From Lytechinus pictus (lineage: Eukaryota > Echinodermata > Echinoidea > Temnopleuroida > Toxopneustidae), in the NCBI RefSeq assembly GCF_037042905.1, contig NC_087252.1, positions 3,001,501 through 3,065,500 on the forward strand: a stretch of DNA of 64,000 bases. The letters are read 5' to 3'. Both the position numbers and the translations under genes were made by a program. Of the stretch, positions 48,066 through 59,697 are shown in pieces. How positions within the stretch are numbered: the stretch's first letter is position 1; the number at the start of each line of letters is the position of its first letter. The notes under the pieces were generated by a model. The model did no database searches. It had not been told where the DNA came from and saw only the letters and a list, made by a program, of their open reading frames with translations.

Positions 48066-48129
48066 CGACGGGCTTCCACAGAAGCCCAGCGAGTCGTTCA
48101 CTTAGCTACGACGGGCTTCTACAGAAGCC
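48066..48129. repeat. Pair of 21-bp hairpin units, CGACGGGCTTC(C/T)ACAGAAGCC
   Basis: Two direct copies (48066-48086 and 48109-48129) 43 bp apart. Each is able to form a GGCTTC/GAAGCC stem with a 4-base loop. They are GC-rich and unlike the surrounding foldback arm. Confidence 0.8.
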
Positions 48130-48599
48130 GAGATATGTTTGGTTTAATGATTTGTTATTTTGAAATAAGTGGGTCAGGAGGGAAGACTACGCTATATTTC
48201 CATGTTTTTCAACATCAAAGAGATTGTGGGGTCTTTGTTAATATTGTTCTTTATGACTTGCTATTTTGCAATAACCGGGGCTGGAACAAAGACTACACCA
48301 TATTTCGATGCTAATCAATGTTGAAAAGATTGTGGGGTCTGTTTTTGGTTGTTGTTGTTATTTTGTTTTTTAATGATTTTTTTTAAACTGTGTCTGGAGG
48401 AAAGACTCTGCTATATTTACATTTTGTTCAACATTAATAAGATCGTGTGGTCTTTTTTTATTATTATTATCTATTATTTTTTATTTGTTATTTGAATTAT
48501 TTGGGTCTGGAGGAAAGACTACGCGAAACTTCTATATTATTCAAAATTAAGAAAATTAAATTTGGGATCTATGTTTGGAAGATTGTTTAAATGTTTCAT

Positions 48600-48810
48600 A
48601 CAACCGGGTCTGGAGAAAAAAGACTGTGAATTTGCGCTATATGAACGCATTACTATAGGGTTTTATTTTAAAACAGATTCGCCAAAATTCCTTCAAATTT
48701 ATAACATTTGTGGTTAAAGTCATTATTACATTTGTGGACGATCAAACATTATTACATTTGCGGGTAAAGTGCAATATTACATTTGTATATTACATTTGAG
48801 GGTAAAGGGT
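48600..48810. repeat. Internal copy of the foldback right terminus
   Basis: Here the arm repeats the order seen at 50090-50240: a CCGGGTCTGGA unit, TATGAACGCATTACTATAGG, GATTCGCCAAAATTCCTTCA, then TTACATTTGTGG copies. The same order in the same orientation suggests a duplicated or nested end. Confidence 0.7.
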
Positions 48811-50185
48811 TTTAGTTTTTAGTTTTAAGTAACCGGATCTGGAGAAAAGACTACGCTAATTTCTCAATTAACTCTCAGCGCATATATTCGCAATATACGC
48901 CATATACGTTAAAACAACAAAGACATTTATTCCATTAGTTTTTTAATTAACTGGGTCTGGAGAAAAGACTAAGCTCGATTCTCAATTAACTCTTAGCGCA
49001 TATATTCGCAATATACGCCATATACGTTAAAACAACAAAGACATTTATTCAATTAGTTTTTTAATTAACTGGGTCTGGATAAAAGACTAAGCTCGATTCT
49101 TAATTTTATTCCACTGGAATATCATTATTGTATCTTAGTTTGGACTTATATTATAACTTTTGAAATAACCGGGTCTGGAAAAAGACTTTGGACTTATATT
49201 ATAATTTTTTAAGCAACCGGGTCTGGAAAAAAGACTTTGAACTTATATTATAATTTTTTAAACTACCGGGTCTGGGAAAAAAGACTTTGAACTTATATTA
49301 TAATTTTTGAAACAACCAGGTCTGGAAAAAAGACTTTGGACTTATAATAAATTTTGAATTTACTGGGTCTGGAACAAAGACTTTGCACATTTGTGCTATA
49401 TGAACGCATTACTATAGGGTTTTAGTTTTTAGTTACCGGGTCTGGAAAAAAGACTATTCTTGATTCTCAATTTACTCTAAGCGCATAAATTCAAAATACG
49501 CGCCATATAAGTGAAAACAACAACAAGGACATTAATTCCACCAGTTTTAATGAACTGGGTCTGGAGAAAAGACTAAGCTTGATTCTCATTTTTATTCCAC
49601 TGAAATATCATTATCTTATCTTAGTTTGGTCTTATATTATTATTTTTGAAATAACCGGGTCTGGAAATAATACTGGACTTATATTATAATTTTTTTTTAA
49701 ACCGGGTCTGGAAAAAAGACTTTGAACTTATATTATAATTTTTGAAACAACTGCGTCTGGAAAAAAGACTTTGGACTTATTATAATTTTATAATTTACCG
49801 GGTCTGGAAAAAAGACTTTGAACATTTGTGCTATATAAACACATTACTATAAGGTTTTATTTTTTAGTTACCGGTTCTGGAATAAAGAATTTGCTTGATT
49901 CTCAATTTACTCTTAGCGCATATATTCACAATACGCGCCGTATAAGTGAAAACAACAACAAAGACATTAATTCCACCAGTTTTATTTAACTGGGTCTGGA
50001 GAAAAGACTTAACTTGATTCTCATTTTTATTCCTCTGGAATATCATTATCGTATCTTAGTTTGGACTTATATTATGATTTTTTAAATAACCGGGTCTGGA
50101 AAAAAGACTTTGCACTTTTGTGCTATATGAACGTATTACTATAGGATTTTAGTTTAGAACGGATTTGCCAAAAATCCCTTCAAAT

Positions 50186-50422
50186 TTATTACATTTGTGG
50201 GTAAAGTAAATATTACTTTTGTGGGCGATCCAAACTTATTACATTTGTGGGTAAAGTGCATTATTACATTTGTGGGTGAAATTATTACATTTGTGGGTAA
50301 AGTGTTATTACATTTGTGGGTGAAATTATTACATTTGTGGGTAAAGTGTTATTACATTTTGGGCGTTATTACATTTGTGGGCGATTATTACATTTGTGGG
50401 CGATTATTACATTTGTGGGTGT
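50186..50422. repeat. Right outer minisatellite, about 11 TTATTACATTTGTGGG copies
   Basis: Reverse complement of the left minisatellite, spaced 19-27 bp. One copy reads TTACTTTTGTGGG and one TTACATTTTGGGC. The open frame through it is only a translation of the repeat. Confidence 0.9.
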
Positions 50423-50427
50423 CACAG

Positions 50428-52488
50428 GTGCCCAGGTGGCACCCGTCGGATTCTTGAAGTAGACACCCCATACTACAACTTCCAGCAAAAGAATCGCAGT
50501 CATACCCAACTTGACGGTCATGCAATAATTTTGATCATATCTACCCGACTATAATTACTAAAGTGGGAAATGTATTATCCCTGAAACACAAACATAAACT
50601 GAATGAATGAAATTAAACAAACTATATATAACTAACGTAAAAATAAAACAGACCATTGTCAGACTATCTTTTCTCGGGATCCTTTATTTATTTTGCAATG
50701 ATTTGTGCATTCCTGACATATCTTGGGGAACCTTTTGAGTGACTTTGGGTAAGGAGTGGAAAATGATTTAACACATCAATTGTAACATTTATACAAACTT
50801 CAAAACCTTGAAGGCTATGAGGAGTTTTTTGTTTTGTTTTTGTTTTTTTAATCATTGATACTTTCAAGCATCATCTATTTCTAGAAAGTGAAACATGTCA
50901 CCCCTTCAAGAGGAGATGTAGAGAGGTCAACCAAGCACTTCCTTTAAGTGAAGTATATATGTTTAAGGCGAGAATTGTCACAATGGCACTGTAAGCTAAC
51001 AGGTCATATTTTGCCTCAGGGATAGGAATCCCTGAAACTTAATGTTCATCTCAAAGTTCAAGTATGACTTCCACCCCCATTTTTCGGGGAAGGGGGGGGG
51101 GGGGTATTCATGGTATTAAAATGCATGTTAAGTGACATTCATTTTCTCACTTAATTGAGTGCTATGCACTCTGATATAACCTGAGAACACTCAGATTCAA
51201 TACCTCAAATCAAGTTTGTGAACTGTTTGTGAAGTATTCATAAAAGTGGTATGCCATATTTTCTTGGAAATGTGAAAAAAAATTGTGCATGTAAACATAG
51301 ACTGAAATTATTGACCCCCTAGATATATCTATTAAAAAAAACATAATAAAATTAGCACTTCATACGGAGAAATACGATTGATTACATTTTGTTTGCATAA
51401 GATTGCATTATAATTGTTCATCATGACACATACACTGTAAAAAAAAACCTGATTTTACAGAAAAAACTAGATTTTGCAGAAAGCAATAACAGAATCATTA
51501 TGTAAATTTATAAAACAGGACTATTTCTACAATTTAACAGAACAGGTCTCTTTAAAAAGGGGGAAATGGTATTTTATTCAAGGAAATTTGTAAGGTTCCA
51601 TACACCAAATACCAATTTCCTGTAATTTTACATGATATAATGTAAGATTACGCAATCTGGTAAGATTACATGCGTTCTCGAGACTCCGCGGCAGGAACTT
51701 ATTCTATTTTTTAATGATAAATTTTCTAACAGTGCATAATATTAGCTACCTACTAATGCTCTTAAATGTGGAGTGGTATCAGTTTTGTTGATATGTGTGC
51801 GTCTTACAATTATACTGATGCATAAGTGTGAAATTGATATACGTTGATATATTACAATAAATGTATGTGCATTGATCGTGGATTTGACTAGCCCTACATT
51901 ATATACATAAATCACTATATCATTGTCACGCCTGACCCGTTCACCGATGAGAGTATGTTACATCTGGTACTGATAAGTAGATTAAACTTTCTTTCTTAGG
52001 AAATATATGAAATCATGCATTTCTTTTCCGAAGTATCTCAAAACTATTCCACGCTTAAATTGAAAGTTGTCCCACAAATGCAGTGTAAAGTAGTGGACAA
52101 TGCAATAATTTATATACATTATTAAACGCATTTACTATTTTTTATAGCTTTTTATTCATTTTTTTCCACTCATCTAGAGAGAGTTTTAGGAAGACAAATG
52201 GCTCTCATGACCAGGAGTCAATCTTGATATCTAAAAAAAAATTTGAAAAATATATAATATTTATTTTGTCAAGTCAACGTTGATTATGTAATAAAATTTT
52301 GATTACAAATAGATTGCCAAGTTATGTTTAATTTGTCTTACGTCATCAGACATATTTCAATGTCTTTTAATGTGTGTTCCCTAACAATACTATTTCACTT
52401 TTTTGTGATGTGGTCACAGCTTCTCTAAAAGAGGCTATAAAATAATGGTAACTATTACTAATACCCTGACCAATCATATGGAAGTAAA
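50428..52488. other. Intergenic region downstream of gene 3
   Basis: No gene recognised. It starts with the continuation of the split dispersed repeat (to about 50520). A possible MITE (51433-51734) lies in the middle. The last few hundred bases before 52489 should include the 3' UTR of gene 3 (minus strand). An AATAAA on that strand lies near 52153, unconfirmed. Confidence 0.5.
51433..51734. mobile_element. Possible MITE with CACTGT ends
   Basis: The left CACTGTAAAAAAAAA and the inverted right CACTGTTAGAAAATTT form a short imperfect inverted repeat around about 300 bp of non-coding DNA. No clear target duplication. Confidence 0.4.
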
Positions 52489-52830
52489 TCATAAATATGT
52501 GGTGATCACCGAATCAGGACTTTCCAACGCAATTCCTCGCTGGGAAAATGTTGTAGGACCTGAATTACAGGATATGTATCCCCCGTCACGGGAATTTAGT
52601 ATAATATCTAAAGTTGAAGCCCCTTGCCATGCTTGCAGTGATGAATCACGTGCTGGCTGTGTTGGATTTAGAGAAGAAGAGTTACCAGGTGGACTGGTTT
52701 GATGATTGGGTGGAATTCTTGGGAGAGATATTGGCTTCATCTCCATGTATTCGTGAGAATCCTGGATGGGTTGCTTAGGAACTACATCACTTCGGGAAAC
52801 AGCGGGATCTCCAGCAACACCAGGTTTGGA
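52489..52830 (-). CDS. Gene 3 last exon: signalling tail
   Basis: 342 nt from acceptor ACTGTAG in phase 0 to TGA. The 113 residues include QDSHEYMEMKPISLPRIPPN with the Y-x-x-M motif, a Pro/Ser/Asn-rich middle, SRDGGYISCNS, and the C-terminus SVITTYL. The tail is shorter than that of gene 1 and lacks its ITIM-like motif. Confidence 0.85.
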   Translation of the reverse strand, partial: SKPGVAGDPAVSRSDVVPKQPIQDSHEYMEMKPISLPRIPPNHQTSPPGNSSSLNPTQPARDSSLQAWQGASTLDIILNSRDGGYISCNSGPTTFSQRGIALESPDSVITTYL

Positions 52831-55800
52831 CTACAGTTAGGGAAAATGTATAAAATTGAGTAATACCTTAAATAGTTGACCTGGAATTCAAAATAGAAAT
52901 ATATTATTATACCACAACCAATATGCTCTTGCGACTAATAATAATACAAAAAAAAAACACAATCAAGTAGTTAGCATGGCTGTAGAAAATATAGATAAAC
53001 ATCTAATGGCCCACTTATGTCAAATGAGTTTCGATTTACATCAGTTTAATCGCTGTAGATGCACAATGTATATACAATGTCATTGGGTAATACGATTTTG
53101 AATGTATCTATATAATATATATTCCGTTGTATCAAAACATGGCGTAGGAAATTTAGCATATATATTATAAATGTTTTTTTTCTTCTTCAACAATATCACA
53201 CGGAATGGTATAGTCATTTTTATTTACCATTGTACAATCTGCATATAATTAAATGTGACGAACCTTTTTACGATTTAATTTTACGATTTGGTATAGATGA
53301 TATTCTAGAGTGGATTTTATTTAAGCATACATTCTGTTTTATTTAAAATCTCGGTGAAAAAAATAGAGCTTGATCGTTATGATTTTATCAACAATATTGC
53401 ATGGAGTGGTATTACCAATTCTATTTACCATGGTAAAATCAGCATGAGCGGGTTCTTGGTTCGAGTCCTTCTGGTGTATGATGGTCATTGAAACTCCGTC
53501 CGCATTCCCTGCATATAAATAACAATTTGAAAGTAAAATAATAAATTATTCGTGAGAGTCATTGATAGACAGTCATGAGAACTCATATTTAAGACAAAAA
53601 GATTCTGTATATTCTGAGTTAACTACGTGGATATTTTTTTTAATAAATAAGTAATCAAAATTAGCGGATGATTTGAATGGGAAAAAAGCCTAGTAGGGCC
53701 GCACCAACAAGATCCGAATGGAAAGCTGGTAAACTTTTGATTTGACAAAAATGTGTTTCAACTTTTTTTGTCAAATGTAACACAGATATTCAGCAAGCAT
53801 CTTAACAAGAAAACGACTTACCAATTTTTTTTCTATAACCGATGATACTGCAAACGCTTATAATGAAAAGCACGAAGCTCGAACATCCAACAACAATAAC
53901 AGTGTGCACTGGCTTCCAATCTTCAAGTTAATATGAACAAGAAAACAACACCTTAATAAGTCTAGTGGAAAGATGCCTTGTACCAAAAATTATCAATAAA
54001 CATATTTTTGTTTTCTTTGAATTAAATCTGATTCGAGGGTTTAAAGAGAAGGATGATATCAATAAAATGTTTATTTTACGATCGCGTTTCGTTAACACTA
54101 AATTTTTCATAAGATTTTCCTGTGACGATTCCTACATCCCATCGTTTAATAGTCACTTTAATAATTACAAAACTACTATAGCTTTACATGGACATCACCA
54201 CTCTTCCCTAACACCATACAAGCATGCCAGGGTCCCGTCTTAAAAGAAGAGTTACGATTGAGCCAATCAATCGTAACTCTATGGAAATCCATCAGTGTCA
54301 TAATTTGTTCCACAATAAATTTGCACAACGTCCTCTGTGAACACAAAGAAGTAGAGTGAATTTTCAAGAAAACAATGAATACATGAATATACATCATACT
54401 AAGAAAAAATGCTTAACAAAAATCCATAATAGATGTTGACGTTGCTGGCCGTCCATAATTCTGATTGATCGGATTATTACAACTCTTAGTAAGACAGGGG
54501 CTAGGTTTCACAGGTGCGTGTATTTACTGTGTATTAGGATAGCCGAAAGAACTCATCTCCCTCCCCTGCCAAAGGCATTTCATGAACATACAAGATTGAT
54601 TGATTGATTCATTTATTTCCACACTTCATAAAAAGAACAATACAGTGTAAAGATGATTATAACATAATACAGTACAATATATTCCAATGCATAAACAAAA
54701 CATACACTACACAAAACAATAAACCAAAATCTGAACAACACTTAAATCAGACAAGAAGAGAACAGTATATGTATATGTGGGGGATCATTTAAAAAGTTAA
54801 AAACTTATAACACAATCCCAATTTTGTCAATAAAAGTTTGAGTTTTGCAGAGAAAGACTAGAAAAAAAAAGAAAAAAAATGTAGTTGAGGTAACTTAGTT
54901 TAGGAAATTAAAGTTTTTGTAGAAGAAACGTTTTAAGTTTATATTTAAATACATGAAAGGATAATGAATTTTTTACATCTTCAGGGAGACTGTTCCAGAA
55001 TACAGGATCATATTGAATGATTGACTTTCGGGATAAGGATAATTTACCACATGAAACACGGTAATCAGATTTTCTTCTAGTATCATAATTGTGAATATCA
55101 GAATTTTTACAAAATAAAGAATCAAAATTTATTGGAAGTAATTTCTTGTAGTATAAATACATAAAGATACCAAGATTATAACTATATAATTCATACACAG
55201 GCAATATTTTAAACTTAAGAAAGAGTGGAGCAGTGTGAGCTCTGAAACAAGAATAAGATATAATTCTGATTACTCTTTTTTGTAAAACTAAAGTTCTATC
55301 TAATACATATTTATTTGAAGACCCCAAACAATAATTCCATGATTGAGTTTTGATAATATTGTAGTGTTATAAAGCATTAAGAGAATATTTTGTGGGACAA
55401 ATTCACGTAATCTATTTAAAACACCTATATTTCTAGAAATGAGGGAGTTTATCTTGTTAACATGACTTTTCCATTTTAAATTATCATCAATGTAAATTCC
55501 AAGAAATTTTACTCTCTCCACCCTTTCTACTTCAATATCATTACTATATAATTTAACAGATTTTTTTATCTACATTGTTTCTACTGATGATCATAAAATT
55601 TGTTTTCTGAATATTCAAAACTAAATTATTAACAGAGAACCATTCCTGTACTTTATTAAGTTCAATATTCATATTTTGATGTAAATAACCTATGTCACTG
55701 TGGCTAAAAAATATATTTGTGTCGTCAGCAAAAAGAACAAATTTTAATAAATTAGAACAGATATGAAGATCATTAACATATATAAGGAAAAGGAGAGGAC

Positions 55801-58800
55801 CGAGGATTGAACCCTGCGGTACGCCTATTGATACTTTTTTGAACTCAGAATGACATGAATTATAAAGAACACATTGCTTTCTACTACTTACATAATTGTG
55901 TATTAATTTAAGGGCAATAAAAAGATAATTTACTAAGTAATATGTCATGGTTAATATAATCAAACGCCTTTTTTTAGATCAATGAACACTCCAAACGTTA
56001 TTTCGTTATTCTCATAAGCATTTATAACGTCATTTAAGGAATCTATCAGAGTATGAGATGTACAATGTTTTTCTCTAAATCCAAATTGTTTTTGATAAAG
56101 TATCTGATTATTATTAAAATATGTAATTAGCCTAGTACAAATACATTTCTCCTGCATTTTGGAGAAACATGATAATAAGGAAATAGGTCTATAATTTGAG
56201 AAAACATTTTTTGGACCAGATTTATACACAAGAATAACTTGTGATATTTTACAACTATCAGGAAATATACCTTCTTGAATACATAAATTGAAAGTAAAGC
56301 ATAATGGTTTACATAAAATATGAATAGTCCTTTTTACAACAACATTTTCAACACCATCAATTCCTGGGGCTTTTCCATTCTGTAAGCAATTGGCGATGTT
56401 AATAATTTCCTTGTCAGTAATAGGTTTGAGAAATAAAGAACAAGGCAGGGTGTTTTCAGGTAAGAAATATAATCAATATGACCTCTTGCAATGTTGTTTG
56501 TGATAGTATGTCCAATATTGGTGAAGTATTCGTTTAATGCATGTGCAATGTCATTTTCATTTCTGATTTCTATTTCATTATTTATAAAAACTAAATTATT
56601 ATCAGAAGTTTCAGGTTTCTGTTCATTTAATAAACCATTTATAACTTTCCATGTTTTGCTAAGATTGTTTTTTACTTTACTAAATTTAGAATAATAAAAT
56701 TATTGCTTAGATTTTCTAACAAGACTCACATATTTATTCTTAAAAGATTCATATTTTGCCTTTTTATTATCCGTAGGTTTCTTTATGAAGTTTGCAAACA
56801 ACCTGTTCTTGTTTCTATACATACGTTTGAGTGTAATATCAAACCAATCATTCTTTTGCTTTCGGCTTACTATTTCTTTTAATGGGAAACTAAGTTCATA
56901 TATTTCAAGAATAATTTTCATGAATTCATCATATAGCAAGCTAGGGTCAGCAATATCGTGACTGTCATAAATACATGAAAAGTCAACCTCTGATATTCTT
57001 TGTAAGACCCTAAGGATGCCATCTTCAGTAATTTGCCGTTTATAAAACTTTTTACTCGACTTCGTTGGCAACGAATAATCAAAAATAGAAAATATTGGAT
57101 AATGATCAGAAACATCACAGATAACAGAACCATAATAGAGGTTACATGAGTTATTAACAAAAATATTATCAATTAAAGTTGATGAAGTTTGAGTAATCCT
57201 GGTGGGTAGACTAATTAGTGGGGAAAATGAAAATGATGACATAATTTCAAGAAATTCATTAATATAATTCAATTGATCCATCTTTTTTATATCAATATTG
57301 TAATCACCCAAAAATATACAATGTTTCTGCTCACCATTAACCTTTTCAACAATATTGGTAAGAACGTTAATAAATTCATTGATTGATTTTTCAGGGGGTC
57401 TATAAAATACTCCAATTATGAGGTTTCTACCCAGGTTAGGAATTTCAATAAAGCAACTTTCACATGTATCACAAAAAATATTAAGATCACATCTGTTTAC
57501 AAACTCAATACTATTTTTGATACCAAAACCAACACTACCGCCATGTCTTTTATGACGGCCTAATCCGACATATCTATAATCTTTAAAAATATGTTCTGGT
57601 GCAGTGTTCTCTTTTATCCAGGTTTCAGAAAAAGCAATTACATCAAATGGATGATGTAATGAATACAATAAAGTGTCTATTTCAGAATAATTTCTATTCA
57701 AGCTTCTACAGTTAAGGTGCATAATAGAAAATTTAATTTGAGAAAACATAGCAAGCTCAGTCCTGAGCTGCTCAGGGGTTAATTGACACTCACACTCACT
57801 TGTCATCATTTCCCTTAGAATATTACCTCAGGAGAAGAGAAAAAAAGAGGAAGTCAAGAAAGTAAAAATACATGCAAGTAATTAAATCAAAATATGATGT
57901 ATATATATATATATACATATGTACAAACATAAAAATTGCAAAAGCAATGAAATTTCAAAATTAGAAGCACTAATTTCGAATAGTCCAGGAACCACAATTA
58001 CATTGAATTAGACCAGATCATAGTATAATTACGCCCAATAGGCTTTGGTTGGTAAGTATGGTTTTGGTATTAATAATGATGTCCAATTATGATACAGATA
58101 ATCTACAAATTTTTCGGACAATCATACCAATGTGAGTTTCGAAAATGAAAAACAAAACTAAAATCCAATATTACATGTTTATTATCTTCAATTACTTGCT
58201 AAATTTAAAAATTGATGAATACAATTATATACCTTCCGACTGTCCACATTTAGCAGTGCTTGAATTACTATACAGAAGGCTTGTCACAGGACTGTTTCCG
58301 ACAGTTGTGGATTCTAAATAGATAACATAAAACACGTGTTAAAATGAAATTACATTCAACACCAGACGAAAATGTAAGGTGTAGATGAGATGAACGAATG
58401 ATTATAATACTGAAAACATAAAAAATAAATGTGCGATATAATGAAAACTTCCACCATAATATTGAAAATATAAATGAATTAATTGTTCTATATGCCCTAT
58501 TGCGCATTCGTAGATGTTTACTGAATAAAAAAATGAATTTTTCGTAACAGTTTTCTCTTTGCTCTGTGTAATATTGAACTATAAACAACAATATATTCTT
58601 TATACTGCTTTTAACTGTACACTTATCGGAGTGAATATAAAAAAAATGATTGTGTGAACTATCAGTCTAAAATAACCCTTGTCCGTGTTTCCTTTTGGAT
58701 CTCCACTAACAAATCTTTAGTCGATCTAATAGAATACAAAACAAATTTAATTCCCACTCCTAACTGCACCATGCCATGCATCAACTCGTTTAAATTATAT

Positions 58801-59261
58801 ACTAATTTGTATGACGGTAATTTGTTATGACATTGTTTTTAATAGTTATTTTTTAATGTTACAAGAAGATAATGTGTACACGAACACACCAAGCTCACCT
58901 TCCTTTTTTATGATGACGGATGCGATGATTTGGTCGGAATTTTTGACAATACAAACGAGCTCTATTTCACCATCATCGTCATCCATATAAGTTGATGAGA
59001 AGTCAATTGTTAGTGTTGGCAAAGTAAGTCTAGTATCCTTTGAGTCATTAATAAGCTTTAGAGGTCGAACGCTATACCATAACATGTCCATGCCCTTTAA
59101 AACCGTCCATTCCAGGTCCACAGATGGCTTCACCAACGTACTGGTCTTACAGACAAGCGTCTTGTTTTCCCCTTCTTCAACAACGATTGATCCTCCTTTC
59201 GGAATTATTTTATCATCTCGGTCGTAGGCACCTTCAACCAACGTCAAGCCTTTTGCTGGAA
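52489..59261 (-). CDS. Gene 3: Ig-domain single-pass receptor, 3' part (5' end not found)
   Basis: The exons are the complement of 52489-52830, 53429-53508, 53822-53920, 58233-58313 and 58899-59261. In order they encode an Ig domain (121 residues), a Ser/Thr-rich stalk, a TM helix and a two-exon cytoplasmic tail ending at TGA. Junctions are GT-AG with phases 1-1, 1-1, 1-1, 1-0, 0, the same ladder as the 3' end of gene 1. The tail carries EYMEM, a Y-x-x-M motif of the kind bound by the PI3-kinase p85 SH2 domain, and further tyrosines in GGYISC and the C-terminal TTYL. The 5' exons were not found and should lie beyond the right edge or be too short to see. The function is unknown; adhesion or immune signalling is inferred. 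Confidence 0.82.
53429..53508 (-). CDS. Gene 3 exon: cytoplasmic tail part 1
   Basis: 80 nt, phase 1 to 0, acceptor TATGCAG and donor GTAAAT. It encodes NADGVSMTIIHQKDSNQEPA, then HADFTM. It sits in the same position and has the same phase change as the 107-nt exon of gene 1. Confidence 0.7.
53822..53920 (-). CDS. Gene 3 exon: transmembrane helix
   Basis: 99 nt, phase 1-1, acceptor CTTGAAG and donor GTAAGT. It encodes WKPVHTVIVVGCSSFVLFII, then SVCSIIGYRKKI, one hydrophobic helix followed by a basic stop-transfer sequence. The 4.3-kb intron upstream holds the LINE. Confidence 0.85.
55553..56460 (-). pseudogene. LINE reverse transcriptase, frameshifted
   Basis: Reverse transcriptase blocks are present in order, including the FADD catalytic box (55720-55735 region). 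The frame breaks near 55963 within the LKKG/FD block and again before 56229. It cannot yield an intact enzyme. Confidence 0.85.
56700..57809 (-). pseudogene. LINE endonuclease domain
   Basis: An open frame of 369 codons with the order of APE-type endonuclease motifs and the downstream region reaching towards the reverse transcriptase. It is the best-preserved part of the element. The following reverse transcriptase is in shifted frames. Confidence 0.85.
58233..58313 (-). CDS. Gene 3 exon: Ser/Thr-rich stalk
   Basis: 81 nt, phase 1-1, acceptor ATTTAG and donor GTATAT. It encodes 27 residues (STTVGNSPVTSLLYSNSSTA, then KCGQSE) rich in Ser and Thr, as expected for an O-glycosylated stalk. Supported by splice signals and phase only. 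Confidence 0.65.
58899..59261 (-). CDS. Gene 3 exon: Ig-like domain
   Basis: 363 nt, phase 1-1, acceptor TTTACTAG and donor GTGAGC. It encodes GSIVVEEGENKTLVCKTSTL, then VKPSVDLEWTVLKG and DGEIELVCIVKNS, the Cys-Trp-Cys pattern of an Ig domain, probably C2-type. An N-x-T site (ENKT) precedes the first cysteine. Confidence 0.85.
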
Positions 59262-59458
59262 CTAGTAAATAGGAGTAAGGACAACACATAAGTTTGTATC
59301 ATAAAATAAATAACTTGATAACAAATATGTTTATATTATTGACAATCATATCTTTGGGAAAATCAAAATCTACTCCAAACATTTAAGCAAGTGAATTCTT
59401 TTATGGAAATGCCTTTGGAATAGTGGCCTCAACTTCAAATACATATTTTTCCGTATTA

Positions 59459-59697
59459 GGACAACTACCCCCTGGACAATCACCCCCGGGCAACTACCCT
59501 CCCGGACAATTACCCCCGAGGACAATTACCCCCCGGACAATTACCCCCTGAGGACAACTACCCCCCGGACAACTACCCCCGGACAACTACCCCCCCGGAC
59601 AACTACCCCCCGGACAATTACCCCCCGGAAAACTACCCCCGGATAATTACCCCCCCCCCACTCAATTACCCCCTGGACAATTACCCCCGAGGACAAT
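59459..59697. repeat. Left arm array of GGACAAYTACCCCC units
   Basis: About 15 units of roughly 15-17 bp, with variants CCCCGAGGACAA and CCCCCGGACAA. Confidence 0.9.

Larger units (their letters stand above)
45251..50427. mobile_element. 5.2-kb foldback element built of tandem repeats
   Basis: The left end CTGTTGCACCCACAAATG and the inverted right end CTGTGACACCCACAAATG open two oppositely oriented arms that meet near 47650. The outermost part of each arm is a minisatellite of CCCACAAATGTAATAAT (six copies at left, about 11 at right). Further in, both arms are tandem 48-49 bp units around GTCTTTTTTCCAGACCCGGT on the left and its reverse complement on the right. Copies become more diverged towards the centre. 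No protein is encoded. A transcript would fold into a hairpin with arms of over 2 kb. The transposon class is unknown; a foldback or MULE-like origin is inference. Confidence 0.8.
54594..57830 (-). mobile_element. Decayed non-LTR retrotransposon (endonuclease and reverse transcriptase)
   Basis: It lies in the intron of gene 3 on the same strand. 57809-56700 encodes an APE-type endonuclease (MHLNCRSLNRN, FSETWI, GVFYRPP, FLGDYNID, SDHYPIF). 56460-55553 encodes reverse transcriptase motifs (GKAPGIDGV, YRPISLLSCFSKMQEK, QFGFREKHCTSH, GVPQGSILGPLLFLIYVNDL, FADDTNIFF). 55521-54908 encodes the C-terminal domain. Frames are broken near 55963, 55540 and 56250-56700, so it is inactive. The 3' end is a short AATC tandem repeat (54595-54610), the kind of microsatellite tail seen in CR1/L2-like elements. 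No ORF1 was found; the 5' end is probably truncated near 57830. Confidence 0.88.

Noticed and set aside
50197-50457. Open frame with repeated LLHLWV-type peptides
   Set aside because: It only translates the TTACATTTGTGGG minisatellite of the foldback element.
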